Notes: a model not told the origin generated them from the sequence alone. A stretch of DNA of 64,000 bases from SAR324 cluster bacterium JCVI-SC AAA005 (GCA_000224765.2 AGAU01000083.1:43424-107423); one strand, 5' to 3'. Counted from the stretch's first letter, positions 1 through 8,878 are shown. Translations and numbers: made by a program.

Positions 1-2
1 CT

Positions 3-563
3 GCTGCTGGGAAAATTCTCTATAATGGCCATCCGCTGAAGGACTACTCACTGAAATCTCTGCGAAAATCCATCAGCCTCGTTCAGCAGGACACCTTCCT
101 GTTCACATCTTCTGTGAGCAATAATGTACTTTACGGTAATCCTTGGGCAGCTAAACCAGATGTCGTATCTGCAGCAGAGCGTGCCCAACTTCATGAACAC
201 GTTGCTAAGTTACCACAAGAATACGACACACTGATTGGAGAGCGAGGACTGACTCTTTCGGGAGGCCAACGGCAGCGACTAAACATCTCTCGTTCGCTGC
301 TGCTTGGGACTCAAATCCTGATACTCGATGACTCCACCTCCGCAGTCGATGCAGGCACCGAAAAGAAGATCCGCGAAGCTCTAAAGGAAGGCGCAGCTAA
401 GCGCTTGACCATTATCATCTCTCATCGTGTTGCTTCACTAATGCATGCTGATCAGATTGTTTACATGGAAGATGGAAGAATCCTCGAAAGAGGAAATCAC
501 GAAGAACTGATCAAGCAGGGCGGCAACTACGCGCGGCTATATCAATTGCAAACCCTAGACTAA
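3..563 (+). CDS. Heterodimeric ABC exporter, subunit A (C-terminal part of nucleotide-binding domain; 5' cut by window)
   Basis: The reading frame is open from base 3, so this is the last 186 residues of an ABC exporter half-transporter. In order it shows the Q-loop (SLVQQDTFLF), an intact signature LSGGQRQR, a Walker B strand ending LDDSTSAVD and the switch histidine in IISHR. The residue after the Walker B Asp is Asp instead of the catalytic Glu. This is the hallmark of the degenerate ATP site in heterodimeric exporters (YheI/BmrC, TM287 type). It ends 8 bases before the next ABC gene, whose Walker B is canonical, so the two should form one transporter. The substrate cannot be read from sequence; multidrug or lipid-like export is typical of the family. 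Confidence 0.9.
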   Translation, partial: AAGKILYNGHPLKDYSLKSLRKSISLVQQDTFLFTSSVSNNVLYGNPWAAKPDVVSAAERAQLHEHVAKLPQEYDTLIGERGLTLSGGQRQRLNISRSLLLGTQILILDDSTSAVDAGTEKKIREALKEGAAKRLTIIISHRVASLMHADQIVYMEDGRILERGNHEELIKQGGNYARLYQLQTLD

Positions 564-571
564 GTGATCAG

Positions 572-2458
572 ATGAGCCAAAAAGCACTGCTATGGATGAA
601 CCGCTACCTAGACCAGGATCCCCTGCCCCCAGGAGCAGCGGCCCCTCCTCCTGAGGTCAGTGAAGAAGACATGTTTGGAGCAGGCTTTAATCATGAGGTG
701 GCCAAGCGTTTCCTGGGTTTCATGAAACCTTATCGTCGCTGGGTGATTATAGCGATCAGCGCGCTGATGATCTTTACACTGAGTCAGATTCTCTTCCCTC
801 TCATCATTCAAAAAGCCCTCGATGGCCAGTTGACCTACTTTGAGAATTTAGATTCTCTGGAGTTAGGAGTTCTGCTCTTTGCTGGGGTGGTCGTGTTCAA
901 TTTTACCAGTCACTTCTTTAGTGAATGGATGGTCTCCAAGGTAGCTCAGCGTTTGCTCTTTGACATGCGCCGGGGAATGTTTGAGCACCTCCAGCGAGTG
1001 TCTCTTTCCTTCATGGACAAGACCGAAACTGGAAGACTAATGTCTCGTCTGCAAGGCGATGTTGGGGCCTTGCAGGAGTTTCTGGAAGCCTTGGTCTATG
1101 CGATTGGAGATTTGGTACTGCTGATCGGGATCATCTTCGTATTGCTGGCGATGGATCTGCGATTGGGAGCGATGACCCTGGCGTTGATGCCGGTGCTCAT
1201 GATCATCCGTGTTTTCTGGTTACCTCATGCTCGCAAGGCCTTCACGCGGGCTCGGATCACCTCTGCGATCGTTGCTGGAACAATGTGTGAGAATATTCGC
1301 GGCATCCGCGTTGTCCAGGGCATGACCCGAGAACGAGTCAACCGCAATCTCTATGAGACCAAAGCCAACGAGCATTTCCGCACAACCGTTAAAGCCGCAG
1401 CAATCGCCCAGTTGATGCTACCCACAGTCGATACGCTGACAGGACTGGCTCTGGGAATCATTGCTCTCGTCGGCGGGAATCTAGTGCTGCAGGGCGAATT
1501 GACCCCCGGTGTGATGGTCGCTTATATTCTTTACGTGCAGCGCTTCTTTGACCCTATTCGCGCGCTGACCCTGCATTACAACGCCTTTTTGCGGGCAATG
1601 GCTTCAGGGGAGCGAATCTTCGAAGTCCTCGATGTCCCTGTCGGTATCAAGGACAAACCGGATGCCAAGGAGATTGGACGCTCCGATGGATCTGTCAGAT
1701 TCGAGAATGTCACTTTCGGTTACAAACCAAACTATCCAGTTTTGCATAACATTAATCTCAAGATCCCTGCTGGTCAAACCATCGCCTTGGTAGGCCCTAC
1801 GGGTTGTGGAAAATCTTCCATCGCCTCATTGATTCACCGCTTCTACGACAGCTACGAAGGGAAAGTGCTGGTCGGTGGACAAGACACCAGAAGTTTGACC
1901 CAGCAGTCTCTCAGTCAGCAGATTGCGATGGTCCTCCAGGATCCCTACCTGTTTTCAACCACGATTCTAGAGAACATCCGCTACAACAAATCCACTGCTA
2001 CAAATGAAGAAGTCATCCAAGCCTCTAGGATTGTTGGAGCTCATGAGTTCATTTCTCGATTGCCAAAAGGTTATGAGACGATGATTGAGGAACGTGGTTC
2101 CAATCTTTCTTTGGGCCAACGGCAGTTGATCTCCTTCGCCCGTGCATTGGTTGCAGACAGTCCGTTATTGATCTTGGATGAAGCCACAGCCTCCATTGAT
2201 TCTCAGAGTGAGAAACTGTTGCAAGAGGCGTTAAATCGCTTGTTGGAAAACCGAACGGCTGTAATCATCGCTCATCGACTGGCAACCATTCGCAAGGCTG
2301 ATAAGATCATCGTGCTGCAGGATGGACGTATCATTGAAAGTGGGAATCACCACCAACTTCTGGAGCTTGGGGGGCTCTACGCACAACTCTATTCCTTAAA
2401 CTACGCCTCCTTTGACGACATCCCTGAAGAGTTGATCAAGAAGATCGTTTCAGAATAA
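572..2458 (+). CDS. Heterodimeric ABC exporter, subunit B (permease plus ATPase half-transporter)
   Basis: 628 aa, full length for a half-transporter. About 45 polar N-terminal residues precede six membrane segments (about 55-350) and an ATPase domain (about 370-615). Walker A is GPTGCGKSS, the Q-loop VLQDPYLF, the signature LSLGQRQL (non-canonical, Leu for the first Gly), Walker B LLILDEATASID with catalytic Glu, and the H-loop IIAHR. The altered signature pairs with the Asp-bearing Walker B of the upstream subunit to make one degenerate site and one competent site, as in YheH/BmrD-YheI/BmrC and TM288/TM287. It belongs in an operon with the preceding gene (8-base gap). Inner-membrane exporter; the cargo is unknown. 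Confidence 0.92.
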   Translation: MSQKALLWMNRYLDQDPLPPGAAAPPPEVSEEDMFGAGFNHEVAKRFLGFMKPYRRWVIIAISALMIFTLSQILFPLIIQKALDGQLTYFENLDSLELGVLLFAGVVVFNFTSHFFSEWMVSKVAQRLLFDMRRGMFEHLQRVSLSFMDKTETGRLMSRLQGDVGALQEFLEALVYAIGDLVLLIGIIFVLLAMDLRLGAMTLALMPVLMIIRVFWLPHARKAFTRARITSAIVAGTMCENIRGIRVVQGMTRERVNRNLYETKANEHFRTTVKAAAIAQLMLPTVDTLTGLALGIIALVGGNLVLQGELTPGVMVAYILYVQRFFDPIRALTLHYNAFLRAMASGERIFEVLDVPVGIKDKPDAKEIGRSDGSVRFENVTFGYKPNYPVLHNINLKIPAGQTIALVGPTGCGKSSIASLIHRFYDSYEGKVLVGGQDTRSLTQQSLSQQIAMVLQDPYLFSTTILENIRYNKSTATNEEVIQASRIVGAHEFISRLPKGYETMIEERGSNLSLGQRQLISFARALVADSPLLILDEATASIDSQSEKLLQEALNRLLENRTAVIIAHRLATIRKADKIIVLQDGRIIESGNHHQLLELGGLYAQLYSLNYASFDDIPEELIKKIVSE

Positions 2459-2501
2459 TTCAGACGACAGAGCATCACTCCAACTTTCGTAGAAGATCTT
2501 C

Positions 2502-3569
2502 ATGTCAAACTATCGCATTGCCTCTATTCCCGGAGATGGTATTGGCCAAGAGGTCATCCCAGCCGGAATTCAAGTTGCTGAGGTACTTGCCCAGCGGTTT
2601 AGTTTCAGCATCGAATTCAAGCACTTCGACTGGTCCTGCCAGACTTACCTAAGCTCGGGAACAATGATGCCCAAAGACGGGCTTGAGCAGCTCCAATCCT
2701 TTGACGCAATCTTTCTCGGAGCTGTTGGTTGGCCAAGTGTCCCCGATCATGTCTCGCTCTGGGGTTTGTTGATTCCGATTCGTCGCCACTTTGACCAGTA
2801 TGTCAACATTCGCCCTGTTCGCTTACTCAAGGGTATTGAGTCCCCATTGGCAGGTCGAGGTCCTGAGGATATCGATTTCGTGATTGTCCGTGAGAATTGT
2901 GAGGGAGAGTATTCGGAGTCAGGAGGGAGGATCTATGCGGGAACTGAGCAGGAGATTGTTCTGCAAGAGTCCATCTTTACACGTCATGGAACAGATAGGA
3001 TTTTGCGCTATGCTTTTGACTTGGCAAAAAAACGTGCGGGTAAGCTAACCTCTGCAACTAAGTCAAATGGCATCATTCATTCGATGCCATTTTGGGACGA
3101 ACGAGTCAAAGCCATCTCCAGTGAGTATCCAGATATTGAGTTGAACCAATTCCATATTGATATCCTTACCGCTCACTTTGTCCTCCATCCGGACTGGTTT
3201 GATGTAGTGGTTGGTTCGAACTTATTTGGGGATATTCTCAGTGACCTTGGCCCGGCCATCGCGGGCTCAATTGGTATTGCTCCCTCAGCAAATATCAATC
3301 CCCAGGAAACCTACCCCTCGATGTTTGAACCTGTTCATGGCTCAGCTCCGGACATTGCAGGACAGGGTATTGCTAACCCCATTGCCACCATCTGGACTCT
3401 TGCAATGATGCTGGAGCATCTCGGTGAGAGTGAAGCAGCTCAAGCCTGTGAAGACGCAATGGAAACCGTATTGACTGCTGGTCCTGAATCTAGAACCAAA
3501 GATCTTGGTGGAACTGCCACCACAGAAAGTTGTACCGAAGCGGTGATCCAAGCATTGAGGATAAATTGA
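2502..3569 (+). CDS. Tartrate dehydrogenase / D-malate dehydrogenase (decarboxylating) family
   Basis: 355 aa, the usual length for the TtuC/DmlA branch of the isocitrate/isopropylmalate dehydrogenase superfamily, NAD- and divalent-metal-dependent enzymes that oxidise and decarboxylate 2-hydroxy acids. Visible landmarks are the N-terminal IPGDGIGQEV, the substrate-loop region IRPVRLLKGIESP, VRENCEGEYSE, the metal-binding Asp region NLFGDILSDL and the nucleotide-binding EPVHGSAPDIAGQGIANP. The loop and the overall length favour tartrate/D-malate over leucine biosynthesis, and no leuCD genes are near. It starts 43 bases after the ABC exporter and precedes malonyl-CoA synthetase, so a role in dicarboxylate breakdown is likely. 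The exact substrate (tartrate, D-malate or 3-isopropylmalate) needs assay. Confidence 0.85.
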   Translation: MSNYRIASIPGDGIGQEVIPAGIQVAEVLAQRFSFSIEFKHFDWSCQTYLSSGTMMPKDGLEQLQSFDAIFLGAVGWPSVPDHVSLWGLLIPIRRHFDQYVNIRPVRLLKGIESPLAGRGPEDIDFVIVRENCEGEYSESGGRIYAGTEQEIVLQESIFTRHGTDRILRYAFDLAKKRAGKLTSATKSNGIIHSMPFWDERVKAISSEYPDIELNQFHIDILTAHFVLHPDWFDVVVGSNLFGDILSDLGPAIAGSIGIAPSANINPQETYPSMFEPVHGSAPDIAGQGIANPIATIWTLAMMLEHLGESEAAQACEDAMETVLTAGPESRTKDLGGTATTESCTEAVIQALRIN

Positions 3570-3879
3570 AGGGAAGCGCCTATTGTTCAATTGAATAGAG
3601 ACAGGCTTGCCCGACATTTGGTGTGACCCACGGTTTGATCACGAAAGGAATTGAATGTCATAAGCCCCTTTCCCTGCGGGAATGGGGGAGTATTTGAAAA
3701 CGGTGTGAGTGGGGCTCATTTGACAGCTCCTACAATTTCCCTAATCCGACCTATCGGCCAGCCTCTCGCTCATTGAAAAGATTTTCAAAAAACAAAACCT
3801 TCTTGAGAAAGTCTAGTCCACGCACCCTCTGAAGCCCTGTGATTTACCCAACCATGAATGAATTTTTCTGAACACCCCA
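3570..3879. other. Intergenic region with a strong hairpin
   Basis: 310 bases without a gene. At 3665-3687 a near-perfect hairpin (stem 3665-3674 with 3678-3687, loop TGC, one T-T mismatch) could fold in either transcript. No T-run follows it, so it is at best a weak or factor-dependent terminator for the dehydrogenase. The rest, AT-rich towards the malonyl-CoA synthetase start, presumably carries that gene's promoter, but I see no convincing -35/-10 pair. Confidence 0.35.
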
Positions 3880-5403
3880 ATGCTCAATCCTCTCTACCAA
3901 AGTTTCTTTGAAAGACATCGAAACAGTGACGCTTTGCTGATGATCCAAGAAAATGGTTCACATTTCAGCTATGGTGATTTTTTGGACATCGCAGCCCGAT
4001 TTGCAAATACCTTGGTAACTTGTGGAATGAAGCTAGGGGATCGAGTTCTACTTCAGGTGCCAAAATCGGCAGAAGCCTTGGCCGTGTACGCCGCCTGTGT
4101 TCAGAGTGGATCAGTGATGGTTCCCTTGAACACGGGCTACACAGTAGATGAGGTGAATTACTTCGTTGGAGACGCTAAGCCCAAGCTAGTGATTTGTAAT
4201 CCCAAGAATAGGGATGGCTTACAATCAATTTGTGAGAACCACAGTGCCCAACTCGAAACACTTGATTCAGTTGGAGAGGGCAGTTTTACCTCCCTTGCGG
4301 CTCAGCAGCCCATGGATTTTCAGACGGTTGAACGATCGCTCGATGATTTGGCTGCCTTCCTTTACACTTCGGGTACAACCGGCCGTTCCAAGGGTGCAAT
4401 GCTCTCTCAGAGAAACCTGCTCTCCAATGCCCAAGCCTTGGTTGAAACCTGGAACTTCACATCCAGTGATGTGTTGTTTCATGCCCTGCCAATCTTCCAC
4501 ACCCATGGACTTTTCGTCGCTTCAAATGTCACTTTCCTGGCAGGCTCTTCGATGATCTTCATGCCCAGCTTCAAGGTGCAGCAGGCTATCGAACACTTTC
4601 CCAGGGCCACCACGATGATGGGAGTTCCTACCTTTTATACTCGCCTGCTAGATGATGCTCGACTTAATCGTGACTTGGTGCAACACATGCGGCTGTTCAT
4701 CTCAGGGAGTGCTCCTCTGTTGGCTGAAACTCACGTGGCCTTCGAGGAAAGAACGGGACATCGTATCTTGGAGCGCTATGGAATGACGGAGACCAACATG
4801 ATCACTTCCAATCCCTATGATGGTGAGCGCCGCGCAGGCACCGTGGGACATCCCTTGCCAGGAGTTGAAATTCGTATCACTAATCAGGAAACGGCTGTGC
4901 CTAACACGGCTAGTGAAATCGGCATGATTGAGGTGAAAGGGCCGAACGTCTTCACTGGTTACTGGAATATGCCAGAGAAGACCGCGGAAGAATTCCGAGA
5001 AGATGGTTTCTTCATCACAGGGGACCTAGGACAGCTCGACGAGGCTGGTTACCTTCAGATTGTGGGGCGTTCAAAGGATTTGATTATCTCCGGAGGCTAC
5101 AACATCTATCCAAAAGAGATCGAGTTGCTGCTTGATGAACAGGAAGATGTGTTGGAGAGCGCGGTGATTGGCGTGCCACATCCTGAATTTGGTGAAGGCG
5201 TGGTTGGAGTGCTGGTTGCCAAGCCTGGTGTAAATTTGGATTCTGAAGCCCTCTCTGCAGCGATCCATTCAAAAATAGCTCGTTTTAAGCAGCCCAAGCA
5301 GCTCTTTGTCCTTCCAAAACTTCCCCGCAACACGATGGGCAAGGTCCAGAAAAACATCCTCCGTGAGTATTTTGCTCAAGCTTTTCGTACTAAACTTGAT
5401 TAA
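3880..5403 (+). CDS. matB: Malonyl-CoA synthetase (malonate--CoA ligase)
   Basis: 507 aa ANL-superfamily acyl-CoA synthetase. Adenylation motifs occur in order: the P-loop-like YTSGTTGRSKGAMLS (about 165-180), the A5 region ERYGMTETNM followed by SNPYDGERRAGTVG, A7 ITGDLG, the hinge A8 GRSKDLIISGGYNIYPKE and the C-terminal catalytic Lys in GKVQKNILRE. The MTETNM-x-SNPYDGERR stretch is characteristic of MatB/ACSF3 malonyl-CoA synthetases rather than long-chain acyl ligases. It converts malonate, CoA and ATP to malonyl-CoA in the cytoplasm. No malonyl-CoA decarboxylase or malonate transporter lies beside it, so the product probably feeds fatty-acid synthesis or another pathway. Methylmalonate or another short dicarboxylate remains possible. 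Confidence 0.88.
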   Translation: MLNPLYQSFFERHRNSDALLMIQENGSHFSYGDFLDIAARFANTLVTCGMKLGDRVLLQVPKSAEALAVYAACVQSGSVMVPLNTGYTVDEVNYFVGDAKPKLVICNPKNRDGLQSICENHSAQLETLDSVGEGSFTSLAAQQPMDFQTVERSLDDLAAFLYTSGTTGRSKGAMLSQRNLLSNAQALVETWNFTSSDVLFHALPIFHTHGLFVASNVTFLAGSSMIFMPSFKVQQAIEHFPRATTMMGVPTFYTRLLDDARLNRDLVQHMRLFISGSAPLLAETHVAFEERTGHRILERYGMTETNMITSNPYDGERRAGTVGHPLPGVEIRITNQETAVPNTASEIGMIEVKGPNVFTGYWNMPEKTAEEFREDGFFITGDLGQLDEAGYLQIVGRSKDLIISGGYNIYPKEIELLLDEQEDVLESAVIGVPHPEFGEGVVGVLVAKPGVNLDSEALSAAIHSKIARFKQPKQLFVLPKLPRNTMGKVQKNILREYFAQAFRTKLD

Positions 5404-5508
5404 CACTGAGTAAATCCAAAAGAATTCTCTGTTTGATTAAAATCCTAAAAATCATATTGCAACAAGCCAAAGCTATTTTACGTGTTTGGATTACTCCTGG
5501 TTTCCTAG

Positions 5509-5929
5509 ACATGGCTACTGACTGTTTGTACGTCCTTTTTACAACGCCTGAAATACACCAAGAAATGTTTGGAGTGTGACCTATGCGGAGTTAATCTAGG
5601 GTGCTTGAATTTGCAAAGTGCCAATCTTCTGACAGCAGATCTGAAGTTTTTTCAATTTGGCAGGAGCTAACTTGCAAGAGGCGAATCTTTCGACTGCCTA
5701 TCTTCAGATAGCAGATCTTTGCGTAACCAGTCTGGCAAAGGCTAATTCATGGAAGGCTTGTTTGTTCCTGAGCCAGCTGGAAAACCCGAACTTGGAGGGG
5801 GCTAAACTGGAGGGAGCTAACCTAGATTTTATAGATTTAACTGAGGTAAAAGTCAGTGAGGAGCAGCTTCAAAAAGCATAATTGAGCAGTACCATCTTTC
5901 CAGATGGCAGAAAATCTAAAAACTGTTGA
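5509..5929 (+). pseudogene. Broken pentapeptide-repeat gene (one frameshift, one internal stop)
   Basis: Read across frames, this is a member of the Cys-capped pentapeptide-repeat family seen five more times here. From 5557 one frame encodes TKKCLECDLCGVNL and several A(D/N)LxX repeats. The frame is lost at a run of six T (5647-5652). Dropping one T joins it to the frame that gives AGANLQEANLS and further repeats to 5878. A TAA (5879-5881) then interrupts the frame, but the same frame continues with STIFPDGRKSKNC and a stop at 5927-5929, the family's C-terminal signature. No start codon or signal peptide is evident upstream, and an in-frame TAG sits at 5506. I read it as a decayed copy; a sequencing error could explain the T-run but not also the stop. 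Confidence 0.75.
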
Positions 5930-6091
5930 ACTGCAGAATTTCGGAGTTGTTTCTACTGCAGTTGCACCGTGTAGAACTTGCCAAAGCCTCCCAATCCTGC
6001 AGAATATTTTTCCGGTGCCACCGTTCCACTTCCAAATAAAGGACTTCAACACATCAGTTGAGTGGTCCTTCCCTGATGCTGAAGTACTTAT

Positions 6092-7177
6092 ATGTCCCGC
6101 ATCCAAGCCGCCGTTTGTCGTCAATTTGCTGAACCTCTAAAAATCGAAACTTTGGAATTACGCACTCCCTTGGCCAACGAGATCGAGGCTAAGCTGGGAG
6201 CCGTAGCGATCTGCCACTCAGACATTGCCTTCGCAGAGGGTCTCTGGGGTGGTGATTTACCGGCAGTCTATGGCCACGAAGCGGCAGGAGTAGTGACTGA
6301 GATTGGGGCTTCTGTGAGAGGAATCTGCGTTGGGGATCATGTAATCATTACCTTGATACGAGCCTGTGGTCATTGTATGAGTTGCGCTGCAGGTCAACCC
6401 ACAAGCTGTGAGACACCTCAGGATACCTCTGCCAGTCCACTGAGTGACCAGGGTAGAAAAATCCTGCAACAGGGAATGGCGTGTGGAGCGTTTGCTGAAA
6501 AGGTCGTTGTTGATGCAAGCCAAGTGGTTCAGATTCCAACAAAACTACCTTTTGAGGTTGCGTGTTTACTGGCGTGTGGTGTGATCACCGGTATCGGCGC
6601 CGTTGTACATTCGGCTCAACTGCGGGCAGGTCAGGACGTCGTTGTGATTGGAGCTGGAGGAGTGGGCCTCAACGCAATCCAAGGAGCAAGGATTGCTGGA
6701 GCTCGCCGAATCGTCGCTGTGGATCGAATTCAGCAGAAGTTGCAGATTGCTCAAGAATTTGGCGCCACAGATTTTGTTCTTGCCATGGGTTCAGAACCTT
6801 GGCAGCTCGCCCGGCAGGCTTTGGGTCGTGGAGCAGATGCAGTCTTCGTCACCGTGGGAGCATCTGTAGCTTATGAAACTGCCACAAAGTATCTGGCACC
6901 AACAGGCAAAGTAGTCATGGTTGGAATGCCGAAAGCAGGTGATTTCTCAAGCTACGATCCTGGAACAATGGCTTCCCTCAACCAGGGGATGATTGGTTCC
7001 AAGATGGGCAACGCAGTGATTCAAAGAGATATCCCGTGGATGGTTGATCTTTACCAACAAGGACGGCTTAAACTCGATGAACTGATTTCGGGAAGATGGC
7101 AGCTCGAGAAAATTAACGAGGCAATCGCTGATACCAAGTCCGGTAATGCACGGCGCAACGTGATTGTTTTCGATTGA
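6092..7177 (+). CDS. Zinc-dependent alcohol dehydrogenase (MDR family)
   Basis: 361 aa medium-chain dehydrogenase. It carries the catalytic-zinc ligands (Cys in AICHSD, the GHEAAG box) and the complete structural-zinc loop CGHCMSCAAGQPTSC. The NAD(P)-binding Rossmann motif is VIGAGGVGLNAIQ near residue 190. Closest in style to class III / NDMA-dependent-type alcohol dehydrogenases, including the C-terminal GSKMGNAVIQRDIP segment. It oxidises an alcohol to an aldehyde in the cytoplasm; the substrate cannot be deduced. It sits 12 bases upstream of a sugar-acid dehydratase-like gene and is probably co-transcribed with it, which suggests a polyol- or sugar-derived substrate. ATG at 6092 is the only suitable start before the conserved N-terminus. 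Confidence 0.87.
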   Translation: MSRIQAAVCRQFAEPLKIETLELRTPLANEIEAKLGAVAICHSDIAFAEGLWGGDLPAVYGHEAAGVVTEIGASVRGICVGDHVIITLIRACGHCMSCAAGQPTSCETPQDTSASPLSDQGRKILQQGMACGAFAEKVVVDASQVVQIPTKLPFEVACLLACGVITGIGAVVHSAQLRAGQDVVVIGAGGVGLNAIQGARIAGARRIVAVDRIQQKLQIAQEFGATDFVLAMGSEPWQLARQALGRGADAVFVTVGASVAYETATKYLAPTGKVVMVGMPKAGDFSSYDPGTMASLNQGMIGSKMGNAVIQRDIPWMVDLYQQGRLKLDELISGRWQLEKINEAIADTKSGNARRNVIVFD

Positions 7178-7189
7178 AATGGGGGTTCC

Positions 7190-8377
7190 ATGAAACTAAC
7201 AGACCTGGACATCATTGTCACGGCGCCACCGGCTCCCGGATGGGGTGGGCGTTACTGGCTCCTGATCAAATTAACAGCCGACAATGGGATTATCGGATGG
7301 GGGGAGTGCTACGCCTCAAGTGTCGGTCCAAAGGCGATGGAAGTTGTCATTCAAGATGTATTTGAGCGTTATTTCTCGAATGAAAATCCAGAGAATATCG
7401 AGAGGCTCTTTAGGCGAGTTTACTCCTCAGGTTTCACTCAACGGCCTGATCTGACCGTGATGGGGGCTTTCTCAGGCTTGGAGATCGCCTGCTGGGACAT
7501 TCTAGGCAAGCACCGAGAACGGCCTGTTTGGGCCTTGCTCGGTGGGATGTTGAACGAGCGGATTCGTGCCTACAGTTATCTCTACCCACTGCCGCATCAT
7601 GATCCAGATGTCTTCTGGCATTCACCAGAGATTTCTGCAGAGAGTGCGCTTGAACTGGTGAATCGAGGCTACACTGCTCTCAAGTTTGACCCAGCTGGAC
7701 CTTACACGATGCGGGGCGGACACATGCCAGCCCTTGCCGATGTCTCTCGATCCGTGGAGTTCTGTAGAATTTTGCGAGAAGCGGTTGGGAATCGAGCCGA
7801 CCTTTTGTTTGGAACCCATGGTCAGTTCACAACTGCTGCTGCAATTCGTTTAGGACAGGAACTGGAGCCGTACCACCCATTGTGGTTTGAAGAGCCGATC
7901 CCACCGGATAATTTTTTAGAGTTTGCGCAGGTCGCCAAGGGGATTAGGATTCCAGTAGCTACTGGAGAGCGACTATGTACTAAATTTGAGTTTGGGGCCT
8001 TGATGAGGACTGGAGGTGCCTCAATCCTGCAGCCCGCTCTAGGTCGTGTGGGCGGAATTTGGGAGGCTAAGAAAATTGCAGCAATTGCTGAGGTCTTCAA
8101 CGCCCAGCTAGCTCCTCATCTCTATGCAGGGCCTATCGAGTGGGCAGCTAATCTGCAGTTGGCAGTCTCGATTCCCAACCTACTGATGGTAGAGACGATT
8201 GAGACGAAGTTTCATGACACTTTGATTCGGAATTCAATTCAGGTCGATGAAGGCTTCGTAAGCGCTCCACAAGCTCCTGGATTGGGGATTGATGTCGATG
8301 AGAAACTGGCTCGAGCTCATCCATTTGAAGGCGAAGGTCTACATTTGCAGATGCAAGATAATCTTTGTTCTTACTAA
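7190..8377 (+). CDS. Mandelate racemase/muconate lactonizing enzyme-family (enolase superfamily) acid-sugar dehydratase-like protein
   Basis: 395 aa with the two-domain enolase-superfamily layout: an N-terminal cap and a C-terminal barrel. Visible barrel landmarks are ALKFDPAGPYTMRGG, LLFGTHGQF, WFEEPIPPDN (metal Glu), ATGERLCTKFEFG (metal Glu) and LAPHLYAGP (the His typical of galactonate/gluconate-type dehydratases). The position that is normally a metal-binding Asp (D-x-H-G in DgoD) reads G-T-H-G, so the first ligand may come from a neighbouring residue. The family removes water from aldonic acids to give 2-keto-3-deoxy acids. It lies 12 bases downstream of the alcohol dehydrogenase, with a G-rich ribosome site just ahead. 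The substrate is undetermined. Confidence 0.85.
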   Translation: MKLTDLDIIVTAPPAPGWGGRYWLLIKLTADNGIIGWGECYASSVGPKAMEVVIQDVFERYFSNENPENIERLFRRVYSSGFTQRPDLTVMGAFSGLEIACWDILGKHRERPVWALLGGMLNERIRAYSYLYPLPHHDPDVFWHSPEISAESALELVNRGYTALKFDPAGPYTMRGGHMPALADVSRSVEFCRILREAVGNRADLLFGTHGQFTTAAAIRLGQELEPYHPLWFEEPIPPDNFLEFAQVAKGIRIPVATGERLCTKFEFGALMRTGGASILQPALGRVGGIWEAKKIAAIAEVFNAQLAPHLYAGPIEWAANLQLAVSIPNLLMVETIETKFHDTLIRNSIQVDEGFVSAPQAPGLGIDVDEKLARAHPFEGEGLHLQMQDNLCSY

Positions 8378-8383
8378 TACTTT

Positions 8384-8405
8384 AAAAACCCAAATGAGAT
8401 TTGGG
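8384..8405 (-). terminator. Intrinsic terminator for the minus-strand tiny lipoprotein genes
   Basis: On the minus strand a perfect 7-bp stem (8405-8399 with 8395-8389) and a 3-base loop are followed directly by five T (8388-8384). It lies about 195 bases beyond the end of the two tandem lipoprotein genes transcribed towards it. It is also 6 bases past the stop of the dehydratase gene, so it may shield the two converging units from each other. Confidence 0.6.
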
Positions 8406-8600
8406 CGTGTAGTAGTTAATCTATCCTTAGTATGCAGTTTGAAATGGAAGTTCGAAGAGAACTGAGATGGTTTCAGTAGTATTAGGTGGCGAGATTTGGT
8501 GAAATCTAAAACCTAACTTAGACAAAAACAGTTTGAAAAAGCGGTAATTTAGGTTACGCATACCTGCCATGCTCATCAACCCATGAGACTGAATGCTTAT

Positions 8601-8750
8601 CTACAAGCGTCTCGTCCAATCATTTTTATCAGCCACTCGTAAACATTCTGTAAATGCACGTCCGTCAAACCAGTGTTTTTCTGCACAACTCTTTGTGCAT
8701 CCAGCCTGTAACGTCATTATCACAAGTGCAACGATGAAAATAATTTTCAT
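8601..8750 (-). CDS. Tiny lipoprotein, second of a tandem duplicated pair (49 aa)
   Basis: 49 aa, not recognised. The N-terminus MKIIFIVALVIMTLQAGC is a lipoprotein signal peptide with the lipidation Cys at residue 18. The mature part would be about 32 residues with two more Cys and the block EKHWFDGRAFTEC. It is clearly a duplicate of the adjacent gene: TK-[ST]-C-[AT]-EKHWFDGRAF-[ST]-EC-[LV]-R is shared, and only the C-terminal tail differs, being longer and charged here. The ATG overlaps the upstream gene's TGA by one base (TGATG), indicating translational coupling. The protein is expected to be membrane-anchored and periplasmic. Function unknown; no toxin-antitoxin partner is visible. Confidence 0.7.
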   Translation of the reverse strand: MKIIFIVALVIMTLQAGCTKSCAEKHWFDGRAFTECLRVADKNDWTRRL

Positions 8751-8878
8751 CACCCACCAAGTCTCACACACTCACTAAATGCACGTCCATCAAACCAGTG
8801 CTTTTCGGTGCAGGTTTTGGTACATCCAGCCTGCGTTCCCAATATTAACAAAGCGGCACAAAATAGTATCATCTTCAT
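8750..8878 (-). CDS. Tiny lipoprotein, first of a tandem duplicated pair (42 aa)
   Basis: 42 aa, not recognised. It has a signal peptide with a lipidation Cys at residue 19 (LILGTQAGC) and a mature peptide of only 24 residues with three Cys in all and the core EKHWFDGRAFSEC. A good ribosome site (AGAGG) lies 7-8 bases before the ATG. Its TGA overlaps the start of the second copy by one base. Conservation of the mature core between the two copies, while the signal sequences have drifted, argues that the peptide is expressed and under selection. Possible roles include a lipid-anchored peptide or a small entericidin-like lipoprotein, but similarity to entericidin is only in size and lipobox. Confidence 0.7.
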   Translation of the reverse strand: MKMILFCAALLILGTQAGCTKTCTEKHWFDGRAFSECVRLGG

